Part shown: piece after piece, positions 27,452 to 38,200 of the stretch | Layout: every line of letters starts with the position of its first letter | Numbering within the stretch: position 1 is the first letter of the stretch | Assembly: GCF_900660745.1 (NCBI RefSeq) | Contig: NZ_LR215048.1 | Coordinates: forward strand, 1,798,001 to 1,862,000 | Origin: Haploplasma axanthum | GTDB taxonomy: Bacteria; Bacillota_I; Bacilli_A; Acholeplasmatales; Acholeplasmataceae | Direction of reading: 5' to 3' | Length of the DNA: 64,000 bases | Notes under the pieces: model-generated | Seen by the model: only the letters and a program-made list of their open reading frames with translations | Databases searched by the model: none | What the model was told of the DNA's origin: nothing | Made by a program: the position numbers and the translations under genes

Positions 27452-29223
27452 CTAATAACCTCTAACCAATTTTTTAATTCGCCTTGATAAATTTGTTTTA
27501 ATACTTGGCTAGTAATATTATCTAATGGATTTTTCACATTTACTGCTGCAACTACTGCATCCCATGCTAATTGTCCAAATGTACCTTCAACTCCCGCTTC
27601 TGTGTCTTTAAAGGCACGTGAGGCAAATCCAATATGTAATGCCGAATCACTATCTTTTCCACTACCTTGAGTATTCTTATAAGCATCGCCTGAACCACTA
27701 TGACTATGTTCTGCTTTAAAGTTACCTGCTTTAGCACTAAAGTCTTTACTTAATTCTTTAGCTATTGATTCAACTGATGTTGATCCACCAAAGATTACTG
27801 TTACATCTTTATTATCTTTGTTTGCAACAGGGTATTCTGATTTAATACTTTCCCATGTTGGTGCCGCAGGATTAACATCAATTATTCCACCTTTTGATTT
27901 AATAATTAATTCTGCATCTTTTGTTCCCATATATGCTACAAATGCTTTTGCTAATTTATCTGCATCTGTTACATCATTACTTGTAACAATATACATGAAT
28001 GGTCTTTTAAGTCCATATGTGTTATTTAATACGTTTGCTTCATTAGCTTCTACACCATTGAATTTTAAACCTTTTAGTCCAGATGTTGCTAAACTTGTTA
28101 ATGAAATATAGCCAATACCTTTATCATCATTTTTAAGTTTAGTAATCATATCACCATTACCATCAGTAATTAAAACACCTTTAACTAGTATTTCATCATC
28201 TTTAATTGCATCTGCAAAATCAATTGCTGTAAAGAATGCGTCTCTTGTTCCTGATGCTGTATCTCTTGTATAAACTTTAACTTCACCATTAAATACTTCT
28301 TTTTCAACTACATCAGCCCATTTTGCTGTATCACCTTTATAAACTTCTTTAGCTTGTTCTGGAGTAATTGAATTTAATTTGTTTTTTGAATTAACAACAA
28401 TAACTACTGCGTCAAATGCTAATTGACCAAAAGTTCCAACAGCCCCTGCTTCATCTGCTTTAAATCCACGTGAAGCAAATCCAATGTGTAATGCTGAATC
28501 GCCATCTTTTCCACTACCTTGAGTATTCTTATAAGCATCACCTGAACCTGTATGTTTATGTTCTGCTTTAAAGTTACCAGCTTTTGAACTAAAATCTTTA
28601 CTTAATTCTTTAGCTATTGATTCAACTGATGTTGATCCACCAAAGATTACTGTTACATCTTTATTATCTTTGTTTGCAACTGTATGTTGTGATTTAATAC
28701 TTTCCCATGTTGGTGCATTTGCATCTACTTCAATAATTCCACCTTTTGATTTAATAATTGTTTCTGCATCTTTCGTTCCCATATAAGCAACGAATGCTTT
28801 TGCTAATTTGTCAGCATCTGTTGTATCATTACTTGTAACAATGTAATTAAAAGGTCTTTTCAGTGCATATGATCCATTTAAGACATTTTGTTCTGTAGCT
28901 TCAACACCGTTAAATTTCAAGCCTTTTAATTCTGATGTTGCTAAACTTGTTAATGAAATATAACCAATACCATTTTCATCATTTTTGATTTTTGAAATCA
29001 TATCGCCATTACCATCAACAATTAAAACACCATTAACTAATTTTTGATCATCTTTGATTGCATCTGTAAAATCAATTGCTGTGAAGAATGCATCTCTTGT
29101 TCCTGATGCTGTATCTCTTGTATAAACTGTTATTTTATCATCTTTAGGGCTATTATCATTTGTACATGCCACTAAAGTAACTCCCAATAATACTGTAAAT
29201 AAAATCGCAAATATTTTTCTCAT
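27448..29223 (-). CDS. pstS: Phosphate-binding lipoprotein: permuted tandem fusion of two PstS copies
   Basis: 591 residues with a lipobox (LVAC, Cys20). A usual PstS has the order N-half (GGSTSV...AKEL, G-x-G-x-G, IGFASR, FDAVVIVVN) then C-half (TRDTASGTRDAF, GIGYISL). Here the order is C-half (31-187), N-half (188-311), C-half (313-468), N-half (469-591), so the protein begins and ends in the middle of PstS. One complete unit lies in the centre; a second could be completed by the terminal halves. The period is 284 residues and the copies are highly similar. Phosphate-contact motifs (STS, SGTRD) are intact in both. It heads the pst-pho operon downstream of a PhoP box. Confidence 0.9.
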   Translation of the reverse strand: MRKIFAILFTVLLGVTLVACTNDNSPKDDKITVYTRDTASGTRDAFFTAIDFTDAIKDDQKLVNGVLIVDGNGDMISKIKNDENGIGYISLTSLATSELKGLKFNGVEATEQNVLNGSYALKRPFNYIVTSNDTTDADKLAKAFVAYMGTKDAETIIKSKGGIIEVDANAPTWESIKSQHTVANKDNKDVTVIFGGSTSVESIAKELSKDFSSKAGNFKAEHKHTGSGDAYKNTQGSGKDGDSALHIGFASRGFKADEAGAVGTFGQLAFDAVVIVVNSKNKLNSITPEQAKEVYKGDTAKWADVVEKEVFNGEVKVYTRDTASGTRDAFFTAIDFADAIKDDEILVKGVLITDGNGDMITKLKNDDKGIGYISLTSLATSGLKGLKFNGVEANEANVLNNTYGLKRPFMYIVTSNDVTDADKLAKAFVAYMGTKDAELIIKSKGGIIDVNPAAPTWESIKSEYPVANKDNKDVTVIFGGSTSVESIAKELSKDFSAKAGNFKAEHSHSGSGDAYKNTQGSGKDSDSALHIGFASRAFKDTEAGVEGTFGQLAWDAVVAAVNVKNPLDNITSQVLKQIYQGELKNWLEVIR

Positions 29224-29248
29224 CTGAAATTACCTCACTTTCACATAT

Positions 29249-29254
29249 ATTATA
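29249..29254 (-). promoter_or_regulatory. Candidate -10 of the pst operon
   Basis: TATAAT on the minus strand, 26 bases before the pstS start. It is 31 bases from the PhoP box, more than usual, so an alternative -10 closer to the box is possible. Confidence 0.4.
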
Positions 29255-29285
29255 ATTTTTATTTTTTTTTGAAACTATCATGTTG

Positions 29286-29313
29286 TGTAAGTAGTTTGTA
29301 AAAATCATGTAAA
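29286..29313 (-). promoter_or_regulatory. PhoP box: three TTTACA-type hexamers in 11-base register
   Basis: On the minus strand TTTACA (29308-29313), TTTACA (29297-29302) and CTTACA (29286-29291) recur at exactly 11-base intervals. This is the direct-repeat arrangement (TT[A/T/C]ACA with about 5-base spacers) known for Bacillus PhoP. It lies in front of the pst-pho operon that encodes the PhoP-like regulator. Confidence 0.75.
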
Positions 29314-29332
29314 GGTTTTCATTAACTATTCT

Positions 29333-29368
29333 AAAAAAAACGATCAAATCAATTAAGATTCAATCGTT
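29333..29368 (-). terminator. Terminator of the membrane protein gene at 29375
   Basis: On the minus strand AACGATTGAATC pairs with GATTTGATCGTT (12 bp with G-U pairs), loop TTAATT region, then eight T residues. Confidence 0.85.
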
Positions 29369-29374
29369 ATTTTC

Positions 29375-30376
29375 TTATTTACTGTTTTTATTTTCATTCT
29401 TTTTTAAATCATTTATATGTTTTTCAACAAATCGTACTGCTTCATCAAATGATTTAACATCAATTTGTTTTACTCCTAATAATTCCCAATAACTAACTTT
29501 GTTATCATCATATCCAAATGATGGCCATGAAGATAACATTTCTTCAATTATGAAGAATATTCCTTCATGTTCATATGGTTTAATTCGATATATTGATTCT
29601 TCATCATAATAGAATGTTGGATCATTATATTTTTCTTTATTATTTTCATAATATGCTTGAATATATTCATAGTTCTTCTTCATATCAGTATTTGCATTAG
29701 TATCAATATCATTAAATCTTAGTTTATAAAAATCAGCATGTCTTACTGCAAAAGCAATTTTTTCAGAATCACCAACTATTTTATATGCAATTAAAAATTT
29801 GAATGTTTTTCCTTTAACATAAATAATTTCATCACTTTCATATTCTCGATTATCAATACTTAAAATAATTCTTTTATCAATAACTTCGTAATTATTATTA
29901 TCAAGAATATTAACTCCATTTAAGTAGTACTCATCACCAACTAATACTCCTAGATATCTTTTAGTAATTTTGTTATTAAAGTTTTTATCATCTCTGAATA
30001 AACTTTTATATAAAACTATAAAACCAGAAAGTACTAAAAGGTATACAACACCAATAATAATAACAAAGTAGTTTTTCAATAATACTCCTGAAACTATTAT
30101 TCCTAAACTTAATAATAAAACAATACTTATAATTGTATATCTAAAACCTTTTTTAGCTACTAATTCTAAAATAGATCTATTTTTAATTTTCAAGAAGTAT
30201 TGAACTAATGATGCAATACCAATAATAACAAATAAAGGAACCATTGAAAATCCCATAACAAGATTATCAGTTTTAGTTCTTGAATTCTTATCAGATACTA
30301 TAAGTACTAAAATAATTATTGCAAGGATTATATATAGTATTCCTGTATATAGGAATGTTTTAATTTTTCTTTTCAT
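29375..30376 (-). CDS. Membrane protein of unknown function
   Basis: 333 residues. Four hydrophobic helices lie in the first 135 residues (about 8-28, 40-62, 78-98, 103-125), followed by a hydrophilic, mostly beta then alpha, probably cytoplasmic domain (about 135-333) with no cofactor or catalytic motif I can identify. The end contains a helix-rich segment WELLGVKQIDVKSFDEAVRF. It has its own terminator and a 74-base gap (with another terminator) from the ABC exporter genes. No function is proposed. Confidence 0.75.
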   Translation of the reverse strand: MKRKIKTFLYTGILYIILAIIILVLIVSDKNSRTKTDNLVMGFSMVPLFVIIGIASLVQYFLKIKNRSILELVAKKGFRYTIISIVLLLSLGIIVSGVLLKNYFVIIIGVVYLLVLSGFIVLYKSLFRDDKNFNNKITKRYLGVLVGDEYYLNGVNILDNNNYEVIDKRIILSIDNREYESDEIIYVKGKTFKFLIAYKIVGDSEKIAFAVRHADFYKLRFNDIDTNANTDMKKNYEYIQAYYENNKEKYNDPTFYYDEESIYRIKPYEHEGIFFIIEEMLSSWPSFGYDDNKVSYWELLGVKQIDVKSFDEAVRFVEKHINDLKKNENKNSK

Positions 30377-30403
30377 TATTTCACCTTTTTCTTATATTTA
30401 TAT

Positions 30404-30433
30404 TTTAAAAAATGAAAGACCTTAAATCTTTCA
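30404..30433 (-). terminator. Terminator of the ABC exporter operon
   Basis: On the minus strand TGAAAGA-TTTAAGG-TCTTTCA is followed by TTTTTT. Confidence 0.85.
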
Positions 30434-30450
30434 CTCTTTAAAATAATCAA

Positions 30451-32466
30451 TTAACTCTTTATTTGTGCACGATATATATTAGCATATACAGAATCATTAG
30501 CAAGCAACTCTTGATGAGTTCCTTCCTCTACTTTTAGTCCCTTTTGTAACACAATTATTTTATTTGCACTTTTAATTGTTGATAATCTATGAGCTATAAC
30601 AATCAAAGTTCTTCCTTTTTTAACTTTTTCTAATGCATTTTGAATCATTGTTTCTGTTTCAGTATCAATGTTAGCCGTCGCCTCATCCATAATCAAAATT
30701 CTTGGATTATGAGCAATTACTCTAGCAAATGATATAATTTGGCGTTCACCAATACTCATATTTTTACCACCACGAGTCATTTCTTCATGTATTCCATTTG
30801 GAAGTTTATTTAATAATGATTCACCACCAACAGACTTTAAAATCTCAATTGCTTCTTCATCACTAATATCAGCACCAAATTTAATATTGTCTGCTAGTGT
30901 ACCTGTAAATAACATTGGATCTTGTAAAATAATTCCAATATCTTTTCGATATGATCGTTTTGAGTTTGTTGTTATATCAATATCATCAATAAGAATTCTT
31001 CCGCTATCATATGTCTTAAAATCATAGAATCTAAGTAATAGATTCATTAATGTTGATTTACCACTTCCGGTATGTCCAACAATTCCTACCATGCTATTTT
31101 CTTTTATATCAAATGAAACACCCTTTAAGACTGGTTGTCCTTCAACATAAGAAAACCAAACATCATCAAACTTAATATTTCCATTAACTCTTGGAAGAAT
31201 TTCAAATGAATCATCTTCTTGTTCACCATCAATTACTTTAAAAATTCTTTCTGTTCTTACTAGTGAGTGTTGTAGATTACCTATTTCTCTAAATAGAACA
31301 CCTACTGGTTCAATTATTCCTGTTAAATAAGTATTATAAGCATAAATTGTTCCTGCTGTTACTGTAAATCCTACAACTGTCAAATATCCATTACCAAAAT
31401 AGAAAACAATTAATGCTGTAACTAATGATCCAATTAATCTAATCATATTCCATCCTAAAGATAGATGAAGTCTAGTTTCTTTTAATTGTTCATTCATATA
31501 ACTTCTTGATAAATCGTTAAATTTACCAATTGTTTCTTCCTCATAGTTGAAAATTTGGAGAATACTTACACCATTGATTATTTCGTTTAATTGAGCAGTA
31601 ATTAACGATCCTTGCTCATTAACTTTTTCAGCAATTGAGTTTAAATTTCTAACAAAGTATTTAAGCCATATGTATACAAGTGGGAAAATTATAAAACTGA
31701 TAAGTGCTAAATTCTTATCAAGATAAAACATCCCAATATAAGCAAAAACAATTGACATAGAAGCGTTTAATAAAAGATTCATTAATGTTGAAAATAATCC
31801 CATCATTCCACCAACATCATTAATAACTCTATTAGCAATCTTTCCTGCTGGTTCTTCTTCAAAATATTTCATCGGCATTCTTTGAAGCGATGTTACGGCA
31901 TCAATTCTCGCATCTTTTACTATATTAACATTAAGTCTAGCTGTTGAAATTCTTTGAATATATGTAAATAAGATTTGCATAAATAATCTAACTGCTAAAA
32001 TAATTACTAAGACCATTAATGGATTAACCACTGGTTCATAGAATAATCTTACTTCTTTACTAGTCAAAAGCTTTGAATCATATGTAACAACACTTCCACT
32101 TTGACTCTTAAAAGTTATTTTAGAGCCATTATCAATAATTTCTTTATTACCTCTAACATATTCTTCACTAATTAAATCATCAATAAAATAATATTTACCT
32201 TTACTAATAACTACCATTATTCCATTAGTACTTTCATCGTCTTGTGAATAGTATTTATTATTATATAGAACAGCACCATCTTTATTTTCATTTATTTCAT
32301 ACCAAGGTTTTTCAATAGCCACCAAATAATCATCCATGATTGCTTTTACAATTAATGGTGATGCTAGATTTAAAACTTGAACTGTAATCATTGCGAGGAT
32401 TGCAAATGTTAATAATGCTTTATATTTTCTAATATAACGCCAAACTTTTTTAATTGTTTTAAACAT
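30451..32466 (-). CDS. ABC exporter half-transporter with the catalytic Walker B (type IV, heterodimer partner 2)
   Basis: 671 residues. TM1 is at about 17-38, then an unusual extracytoplasmic insertion (about 50-140, with VVISKGKYYFIDD) before TM2, and six helices in all. In the nucleotide-binding domain Walker A is GHTGSGKST and Walker B is ILIMDEATANID with a catalytic Glu, but the signature reads MSIGERQ instead of LSGGQ. It would pair with the next-upstream protein, whose features are complementary. Such LmrCD/TM287-288-like pairs export drugs, lipids or peptides; the substrate is unknown. It starts 12 bases after the partner gene. Confidence 0.9.
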   Translation of the reverse strand: MFKTIKKVWRYIRKYKALLTFAILAMITVQVLNLASPLIVKAIMDDYLVAIEKPWYEINENKDGAVLYNNKYYSQDDESTNGIMVVISKGKYYFIDDLISEEYVRGNKEIIDNGSKITFKSQSGSVVTYDSKLLTSKEVRLFYEPVVNPLMVLVIILAVRLFMQILFTYIQRISTARLNVNIVKDARIDAVTSLQRMPMKYFEEEPAGKIANRVINDVGGMMGLFSTLMNLLLNASMSIVFAYIGMFYLDKNLALISFIIFPLVYIWLKYFVRNLNSIAEKVNEQGSLITAQLNEIINGVSILQIFNYEEETIGKFNDLSRSYMNEQLKETRLHLSLGWNMIRLIGSLVTALIVFYFGNGYLTVVGFTVTAGTIYAYNTYLTGIIEPVGVLFREIGNLQHSLVRTERIFKVIDGEQEDDSFEILPRVNGNIKFDDVWFSYVEGQPVLKGVSFDIKENSMVGIVGHTGSGKSTLMNLLLRFYDFKTYDSGRILIDDIDITTNSKRSYRKDIGIILQDPMLFTGTLADNIKFGADISDEEAIEILKSVGGESLLNKLPNGIHEEMTRGGKNMSIGERQIISFARVIAHNPRILIMDEATANIDTETETMIQNALEKVKKGRTLIVIAHRLSTIKSANKIIVLQKGLKVEEGTHQELLANDSVYANIYRAQIKS

Positions 32467-32478
32467 TGTTATTCCCCC

Positions 32479-34212
32479 TTAAATCATTGTTATCTGGTTA
32501 ATATATTGTTCTTTATACCAACCATCTTCTTTTAATAACTCTTCGTGTGTTCCACGTTGAGTAATTCGACCATTTTCTAAAACTAAAATAATGTCAGCAT
32601 CTCTTACTGCACTAAATCTATGTGCAATAATAATATTAGTTTTATCTCTTCTAAATCTCTTTAAATCATTAATAATATTATCCTCTGTTTTAGCATCAAC
32701 AGCAGATAATGAATCATCTAAAATTAGAATTTCAGGATCTTTAATTAACGCTCTGGCAATTGAAAGTCTTTGTTTTTGTCCACCAGATAATGTTGATCCG
32801 GATTCACCAACCATTGTATGTAATCCACGTTCTAAAAATTCTAAATCTTTTTTAAAGTCCGCAATTTTAACTGCTTTGTCTAATGCTTCAACAGTTGCTT
32901 TTGGACCACCAACTCTAATATTATCAACAACTTCACGTTTAAAAATTGTATGTGCTTGTGGTACATATCCAACTAAATTTCTAACTTCATCAATGCGATA
33001 TTCTTTAATATTACTATCATCAATATAAATATCACCATCACTAACATTAAACTCTCTTAACAATTGTCTAATTAATGTTGATTTACCTGCACCAGTTGGT
33101 CCAACAATCCCAATTGTTTGACCTTTCTTAATTTCAAAATTGATGTTTTTAATAACCGGTTTACTATCAAAAGGATATTTAAATGTTACATTTTCAAATC
33201 TTATAACATTGAAATCAATAATATGTTTAGAATCATCAGTATTAATCACTTCTGTTTTTTCATTTAAAATCTCATCATATCGATCAAGAGAAATCGTTGC
33301 ATTGTTAATTTGCGTGAAAATTGTTGACATAGCAATAATTGGACCATAAAGCATTCCAATATATGAAACAAATGTTACCAAGTCTCCTAAACTAATTTCG
33401 CTATTAATAATATAATAAACACCAAAAGCAAACGCTAAAACATATGCAATACCATAAATAACTTCAAACAATGGAGCAAACCAGTTTTCATAGTTAACAA
33501 TATATCCCCATGAATTTATATCGTTCATGATTGCTTCTTTTTGTTTCTTTAAATCATTATTTTCTTCACCATATGCTCTAATTGTTTTTTGACCTTCAAC
33601 AGATTCTAAAACAACTTCTGTCATCTTTGCATATATTTCACGATGTCTTAAAACATATTTTCTTTTACGATGGCGTATCATATTAAGAATTGTTAATCCA
33701 ATTGGCATAATAGTAACAGAAATTAATGTCAGTTTCCAACTTATTGTAACAATCATTAATACAAGTGTAATTATTATTAAACCAAAGTTAAAAATAATTC
33801 CTTCAAAAAGATTCGTAGCAGCAACAGTAATTGCCTCTAAGTCACTTGTTACACGATTAATTAAATCACCTTTTTCATATTTAGAATAAAAACTTAGATC
33901 CATTTGGAACAAATGTCTTAAATATTTATCTCTAAGTTCGAAAGATAGTTTTTGAGCCAACTTACTGATTTGATAATTATAAATAAAACTCATAAAGTAT
34001 CTGATTAACGGTATTAATCCAAGTGCTCCCACTAAATAAAGTAAAGTTGCACTTGTTAATTCTCCTGAAACGATTGTATCAATCGCTTGACCTAAAAAAT
34101 AAGCAGGCATTAGAGATAATACTGCTAACAAAATAAGCATTATAAGTAATAAAAGATATGTCTTCCACTCTTTTTTCATAAACCATTTAATTTTCAAAAA
34201 TATGTTTTTCAT
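32479..34212 (-). CDS. ABC exporter half-transporter with the degenerate catalytic site (heterodimer partner 1)
   Basis: 577 residues from the ATG at 34212, after GGTGAT; a longer frame to 34284 has no ribosome-binding site. Six membrane helices (about 18-310) precede a nucleotide-binding domain with Walker A GPTGAGKST, signature LSGGQKQRL and Walker B ILILDDSLSAVD. The second Asp replaces the catalytic Glu. Together with the altered signature of the partner this gives one canonical and one degenerate ATP site, the hallmark of heterodimeric ABC exporters. It is cytoplasmic-membrane located; the cargo is unknown. Confidence 0.9.
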   Translation of the reverse strand: MKNIFLKIKWFMKKEWKTYLLLLIMLILLAVLSLMPAYFLGQAIDTIVSGELTSATLLYLVGALGLIPLIRYFMSFIYNYQISKLAQKLSFELRDKYLRHLFQMDLSFYSKYEKGDLINRVTSDLEAITVAATNLFEGIIFNFGLIIITLVLMIVTISWKLTLISVTIMPIGLTILNMIRHRKRKYVLRHREIYAKMTEVVLESVEGQKTIRAYGEENNDLKKQKEAIMNDINSWGYIVNYENWFAPLFEVIYGIAYVLAFAFGVYYIINSEISLGDLVTFVSYIGMLYGPIIAMSTIFTQINNATISLDRYDEILNEKTEVINTDDSKHIIDFNVIRFENVTFKYPFDSKPVIKNINFEIKKGQTIGIVGPTGAGKSTLIRQLLREFNVSDGDIYIDDSNIKEYRIDEVRNLVGYVPQAHTIFKREVVDNIRVGGPKATVEALDKAVKIADFKKDLEFLERGLHTMVGESGSTLSGGQKQRLSIARALIKDPEILILDDSLSAVDAKTEDNIINDLKRFRRDKTNIIIAHRFSAVRDADIILVLENGRITQRGTHEELLKEDGWYKEQYINQITMI

Positions 34213-34362
34213 TATATCACCATCGCTATATTTATATATATAATTATAAAACAAGTTTAACATTTTTTTACATTTAATGAACATAAAAACATTAACTTTA
34301 GTTGTTTTATCACTATATTATAGATTGAACATCAAAATGTTTAATTTTTATGACTTAAACTC

Positions 34363-34392
34363 TAAAAAAAGATACAAAAAAATGTATCTTTT
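34363..34392 (-). terminator. Terminator of the membrane protein gene at 34424
   Basis: On the minus strand AAAAGATACA and TGTATCTTTT form a perfect 10-bp stem followed by TTTTTTT. Confidence 0.9.
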
Positions 34393-34423
34393 CAAATCAC
34401 TAAAACTTAGTTATCATAAATAT

Positions 34424-34987
34424 TTATTCAGTCTTACTAACAATTTTTTTATTAACAAGTAATCCTTTCAAAAAGAAATAGATTGCTATTAGGATAAGAC
34501 CTGCCACAATAATAATATTAATATACTTATCTAATAAATTACCTCCAACAATTGCTCCACCTAAAAATAATAAAACCAAATATAAGAAAAATAATAAACT
34601 ACTTGTTTTCTCATTAAAGTTTCCTAGAATTAAATATGTTGCTGCATGGAATGCTACTACAAGACCAATCCATAGAGATGGAGTACCTAGATTACTTCCA
34701 AAGTCTTTATTAATACCTGGAATAATAAAACCAATAGTTGAAGCAGCAATTACAATAATTAATTCAATTATAAACAACCATTCATAATTATACTTCTTAC
34801 TTTTTAAAATAGGAATAATCGTTAAACAGCCAACGGTTATTAATATTCCACCTGTAACTATCTTCTTTAAGTTTAATCCAAAGACATCATCTGCAAAATC
34901 AAAGATAAATGCAATTCCAAGTGCTAAGAATAATCCTGCAATGATCCAATAAATAACTTTTAATACTTTATGATTTTTTTCTTTCAT
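34424..34987 (-). CDS. Small integral membrane protein, unknown
   Basis: 187 residues with six hydrophobic segments (about 10-30, 40-60, 68-90, 102-122, 128-150, 155-175) joined by very short loops, with Lys-rich N- and C-termini that should face the cytoplasm. It resembles HdeD/DUF308-like or DUF-type small membrane proteins only in general architecture. It is a single-gene unit with its own terminator. The ATG follows GGGAGGAATTACT, a good ribosome-binding site. No function is proposed. Confidence 0.75.
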   Translation of the reverse strand: MKEKNHKVLKVIYWIIAGLFLALGIAFIFDFADDVFGLNLKKIVTGGILITVGCLTIIPILKSKKYNYEWLFIIELIIVIAASTIGFIIPGINKDFGSNLGTPSLWIGLVVAFHAATYLILGNFNEKTSSLLFFLYLVLLFLGGAIVGGNLLDKYINIIIVAGLILIAIYFFLKGLLVNKKIVSKTE

Positions 34988-35135
34988 AGTAATTCCTCCC
35001 TTAATATATTTTATAATATAACTTTTTTTGTTTTAGATACCTTTTATGTTCTAAAATGCTAGTTTAATGTAATGAATGACAAAAAACAGTTATTAACATT
35101 AACCAAACTTAAAAAAGCAAACATATTTTTGCATC

Positions 35136-35174
35136 AAAAAAGAAGGATTTCTATAATTTCAGATATCCTTCTTT
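35136..35174 (-). terminator. Terminator downstream of the giant lipoprotein gene
   Basis: On the minus strand AAAGAAGGAT and ATCCTTCTTT form the stem with a 17-base loop that can pair further, followed by TTTTTTGATG. It lies about 100 bases after the stop. Nothing else is seen in 34988-35269. Confidence 0.8.
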
Positions 35175-35269
35175 CGAATTTACATATTTAATACCCCAGT
35201 TATTTTAAAGTTATCTTTTAAAAAACATATTTTTCTAAATATTATTAATATTTTAAGTCACACTTTTAA

Positions 35270-38200
35270 TCAATTTAATAACTCAAATATTTCTTTAAAT
35301 ATATCTGATTTATCTAAATTACCAATTCGTACTAGTTCATAATATAACTCAAATATATTTTCATCTTCATTTACAACTAGATAGTTAACTAATTCTTGAT
35401 ATGTCATACTTCTTATATTGTTTTTCTCATTTTGTGAGTATATTCCCTCACCAGCATAAATATATCCTGTAGTTTCTACACCGAATTTTCTAATATTTTT
35501 TTCATCTTTTACTGGTACTTCATAATAAAAATCTACATACTCTCCATAAACTAGTTCGGTTCCTGTTACAAAATTTGTTTTAATATCATATTTATTCGTA
35601 TAAACTGATTTCTTAAGTTTAGCTTCTTTAACTTCAACTTTACTATTAAGTGAAAAATCAATAGCAATGTAATCAATACCATAATTAATTACTCCAGGCA
35701 TAACTAATCTAACAACAATGTATTCATCACTTACATTACTTAAATCAAGTTCGATAATTTGATTTTCATCCAAATATGTCTTTGGTTGTATACTACCTTG
35801 TTTAATCCAAGTTCCATTAACTTTTAACTGTATTTCCAATTCAAGTGTTTCAAAAATATTATTCAAAGAAATCTTTGAATCATTATTCTTGTTAAATAAT
35901 TGATCCATTAACCAAAGATTATCAATAGACCCAAGTGATGATGTAACATCATTAAACATCTTCATTGATTTTCCTAATTCCCTAGCTGATATTATTAATT
36001 TTGCGAATGAATTATACTCACTTCTTTTAAACATTGCATCATAATATATTAAACCTAAATTTTGTTCAGATTTAAGTGCATAATTACCATCTTTTACCAA
36101 TACATTTTCAATCATTGAATTGTTATTTTCATCAACAAAACTTATGGGCTTTGTATAATTCTTTATAGTTTGAACATTACCGTTTATATCAAATACTACA
36201 TCTAGTATATCTTCATCACTATAGTCAAAAACATATAAAACAGTATCTTTTAAAGTTGTAACAGAAGTACCTTCTTCTACAACTCTAATTATATATTCAC
36301 CATTTACTTCTTCTAAATATCTTAAACTACCATAAGTTGTACCTTCTATACTTTCTAGCATTGAGAATGGAAATGGTTCATGTTCAAATATCACATTACC
36401 ATTTGAGTCTACACTGTATAAGAATGGCGATTCTCCAGATGATTTAGTAACTTTAACTTCTTGCCTATATTCAGCATCATCAATTATTACTCTTACATTA
36501 TAGTTTTCTCCGCTTGCCTCTTCAACAGAATAACTTGCTATTGCTATACCAGAACTATCGGTATTTACTGTAAATTCCCATCCAATAGAATCAATAATAA
36601 ATTTTACATTTGTATTGTTAATTGCTATACCATTCACATCACGGACAAGTGCATAAATATTAAGATCCAACTTACTTCCTTCTTTAATTATCGTAGGATT
36701 ACTATAAATACTTACTAAATTAGTATTTTCTTCAGACCAATAACTAACTGTTCTGGAATTAACATTTGCTCCACTACCAGTTCCCATAACATAATTAATT
36801 GTGTATTCTGTCTTAGCATTATCTTTTATATCTATTATTCCATTTTCTTGTTTATTTACTCTTCCTGCAATTCCACCTTCAACATTTAATCTCCCCTTTA
36901 AATTTAATTCCGCTATAGTCGAATTATTGAAATCAAATTTTGGAGCCATTCGATATCTATTATATACAGCTGTATCTCCGTATTTAGTATATGCGTTTGT
37001 TCCATCCAAAATATATTGGTATGGATTAAAAATTGTTAATCTTCCACTAGTAGAGATATTAAGTTCTGCATTTTCTTCAACAGTTATTGTTGCTCCGGGC
37101 AATAATGATACATAAGAATTTATCTGTAGAACACTTCCACTTTTAAGATTAAAATGCCACTTACCATCAAATGGCATATCTTTTCCAGAACTAGAAGCAG
37201 TAATACCACCAACTTTAACCACAGCATTATTTAATTCTGCATTACCATAAAGAGATAAAGTTATTTCACCATTTAATGAATTATATTTTTTCTCAACAAA
37301 TCCTTCGTTTATTTTAATTAAGCTTGTTGAACTAGTTCCAATAATTTCTAATTCAGCAAAATTAAAACTACTACTCATATATAAAAGAACAGAGACTCTA
37401 TATATAGAACCACTTTTTATATTCATTTTACTTTCAATGTTATTAACAGTAAATTGATCGAAAGGAAAAACATCACTTTGTACATTAAAAGTTGCACTTC
37501 CTCCTCTAAATGATTGTATAAACATTGTTTCAAGCACTTTTGCTCCATTCTCTATGTTTATTTCTCCATCACCATAAATAAAACCAATTACGTTAAGTTG
37601 CCCATTTTTTAAGACGTTAAGAGAACTTTCATTTTCTAATCTAACCATTGAATAGTTTGCCCCAGTTACAAACCCCATAAATCTAGTGCTTGCATGTGAT
37701 CTTTGAGCATTTACTGTGAAAGTGCCAATTACTTCTATATTAATTCCACTTGTCACATTAAGTTTTACATACCCAGCATTTCTATTTATTGCTGCAGCAG
37801 TATTTGTCTCATTTAATGTAGTTATTAATTCTGCATTAAATGGCAACAACAATGTAACACCTTGTTTAACTTGAAATGTTGTTTTACCATATACTTCATT
37901 TGCAATATTCTCTTTAGAAAATGATGTGTTAAATCTCACAAAAATAACATCGCCACTCTTAGCTATATTAATTGCATCTTCAATTGTCATATACTTATCA
38001 GTATTTCCTATTGTTACTGATTGATACTTAATAACTACTCTTCCTGAAAAATCATCATATAGTTCACTTTTTGCTATAACATCAAAAACAAATGTTGTTG
38101 CACCATCAGCTAAATTAACTGTAGTTATTTTTTTTCCTGTTGAATCTTTATACTCAAAAGTATAATTACTTGAAATATCATTTGACCCAAAGACAATAGG

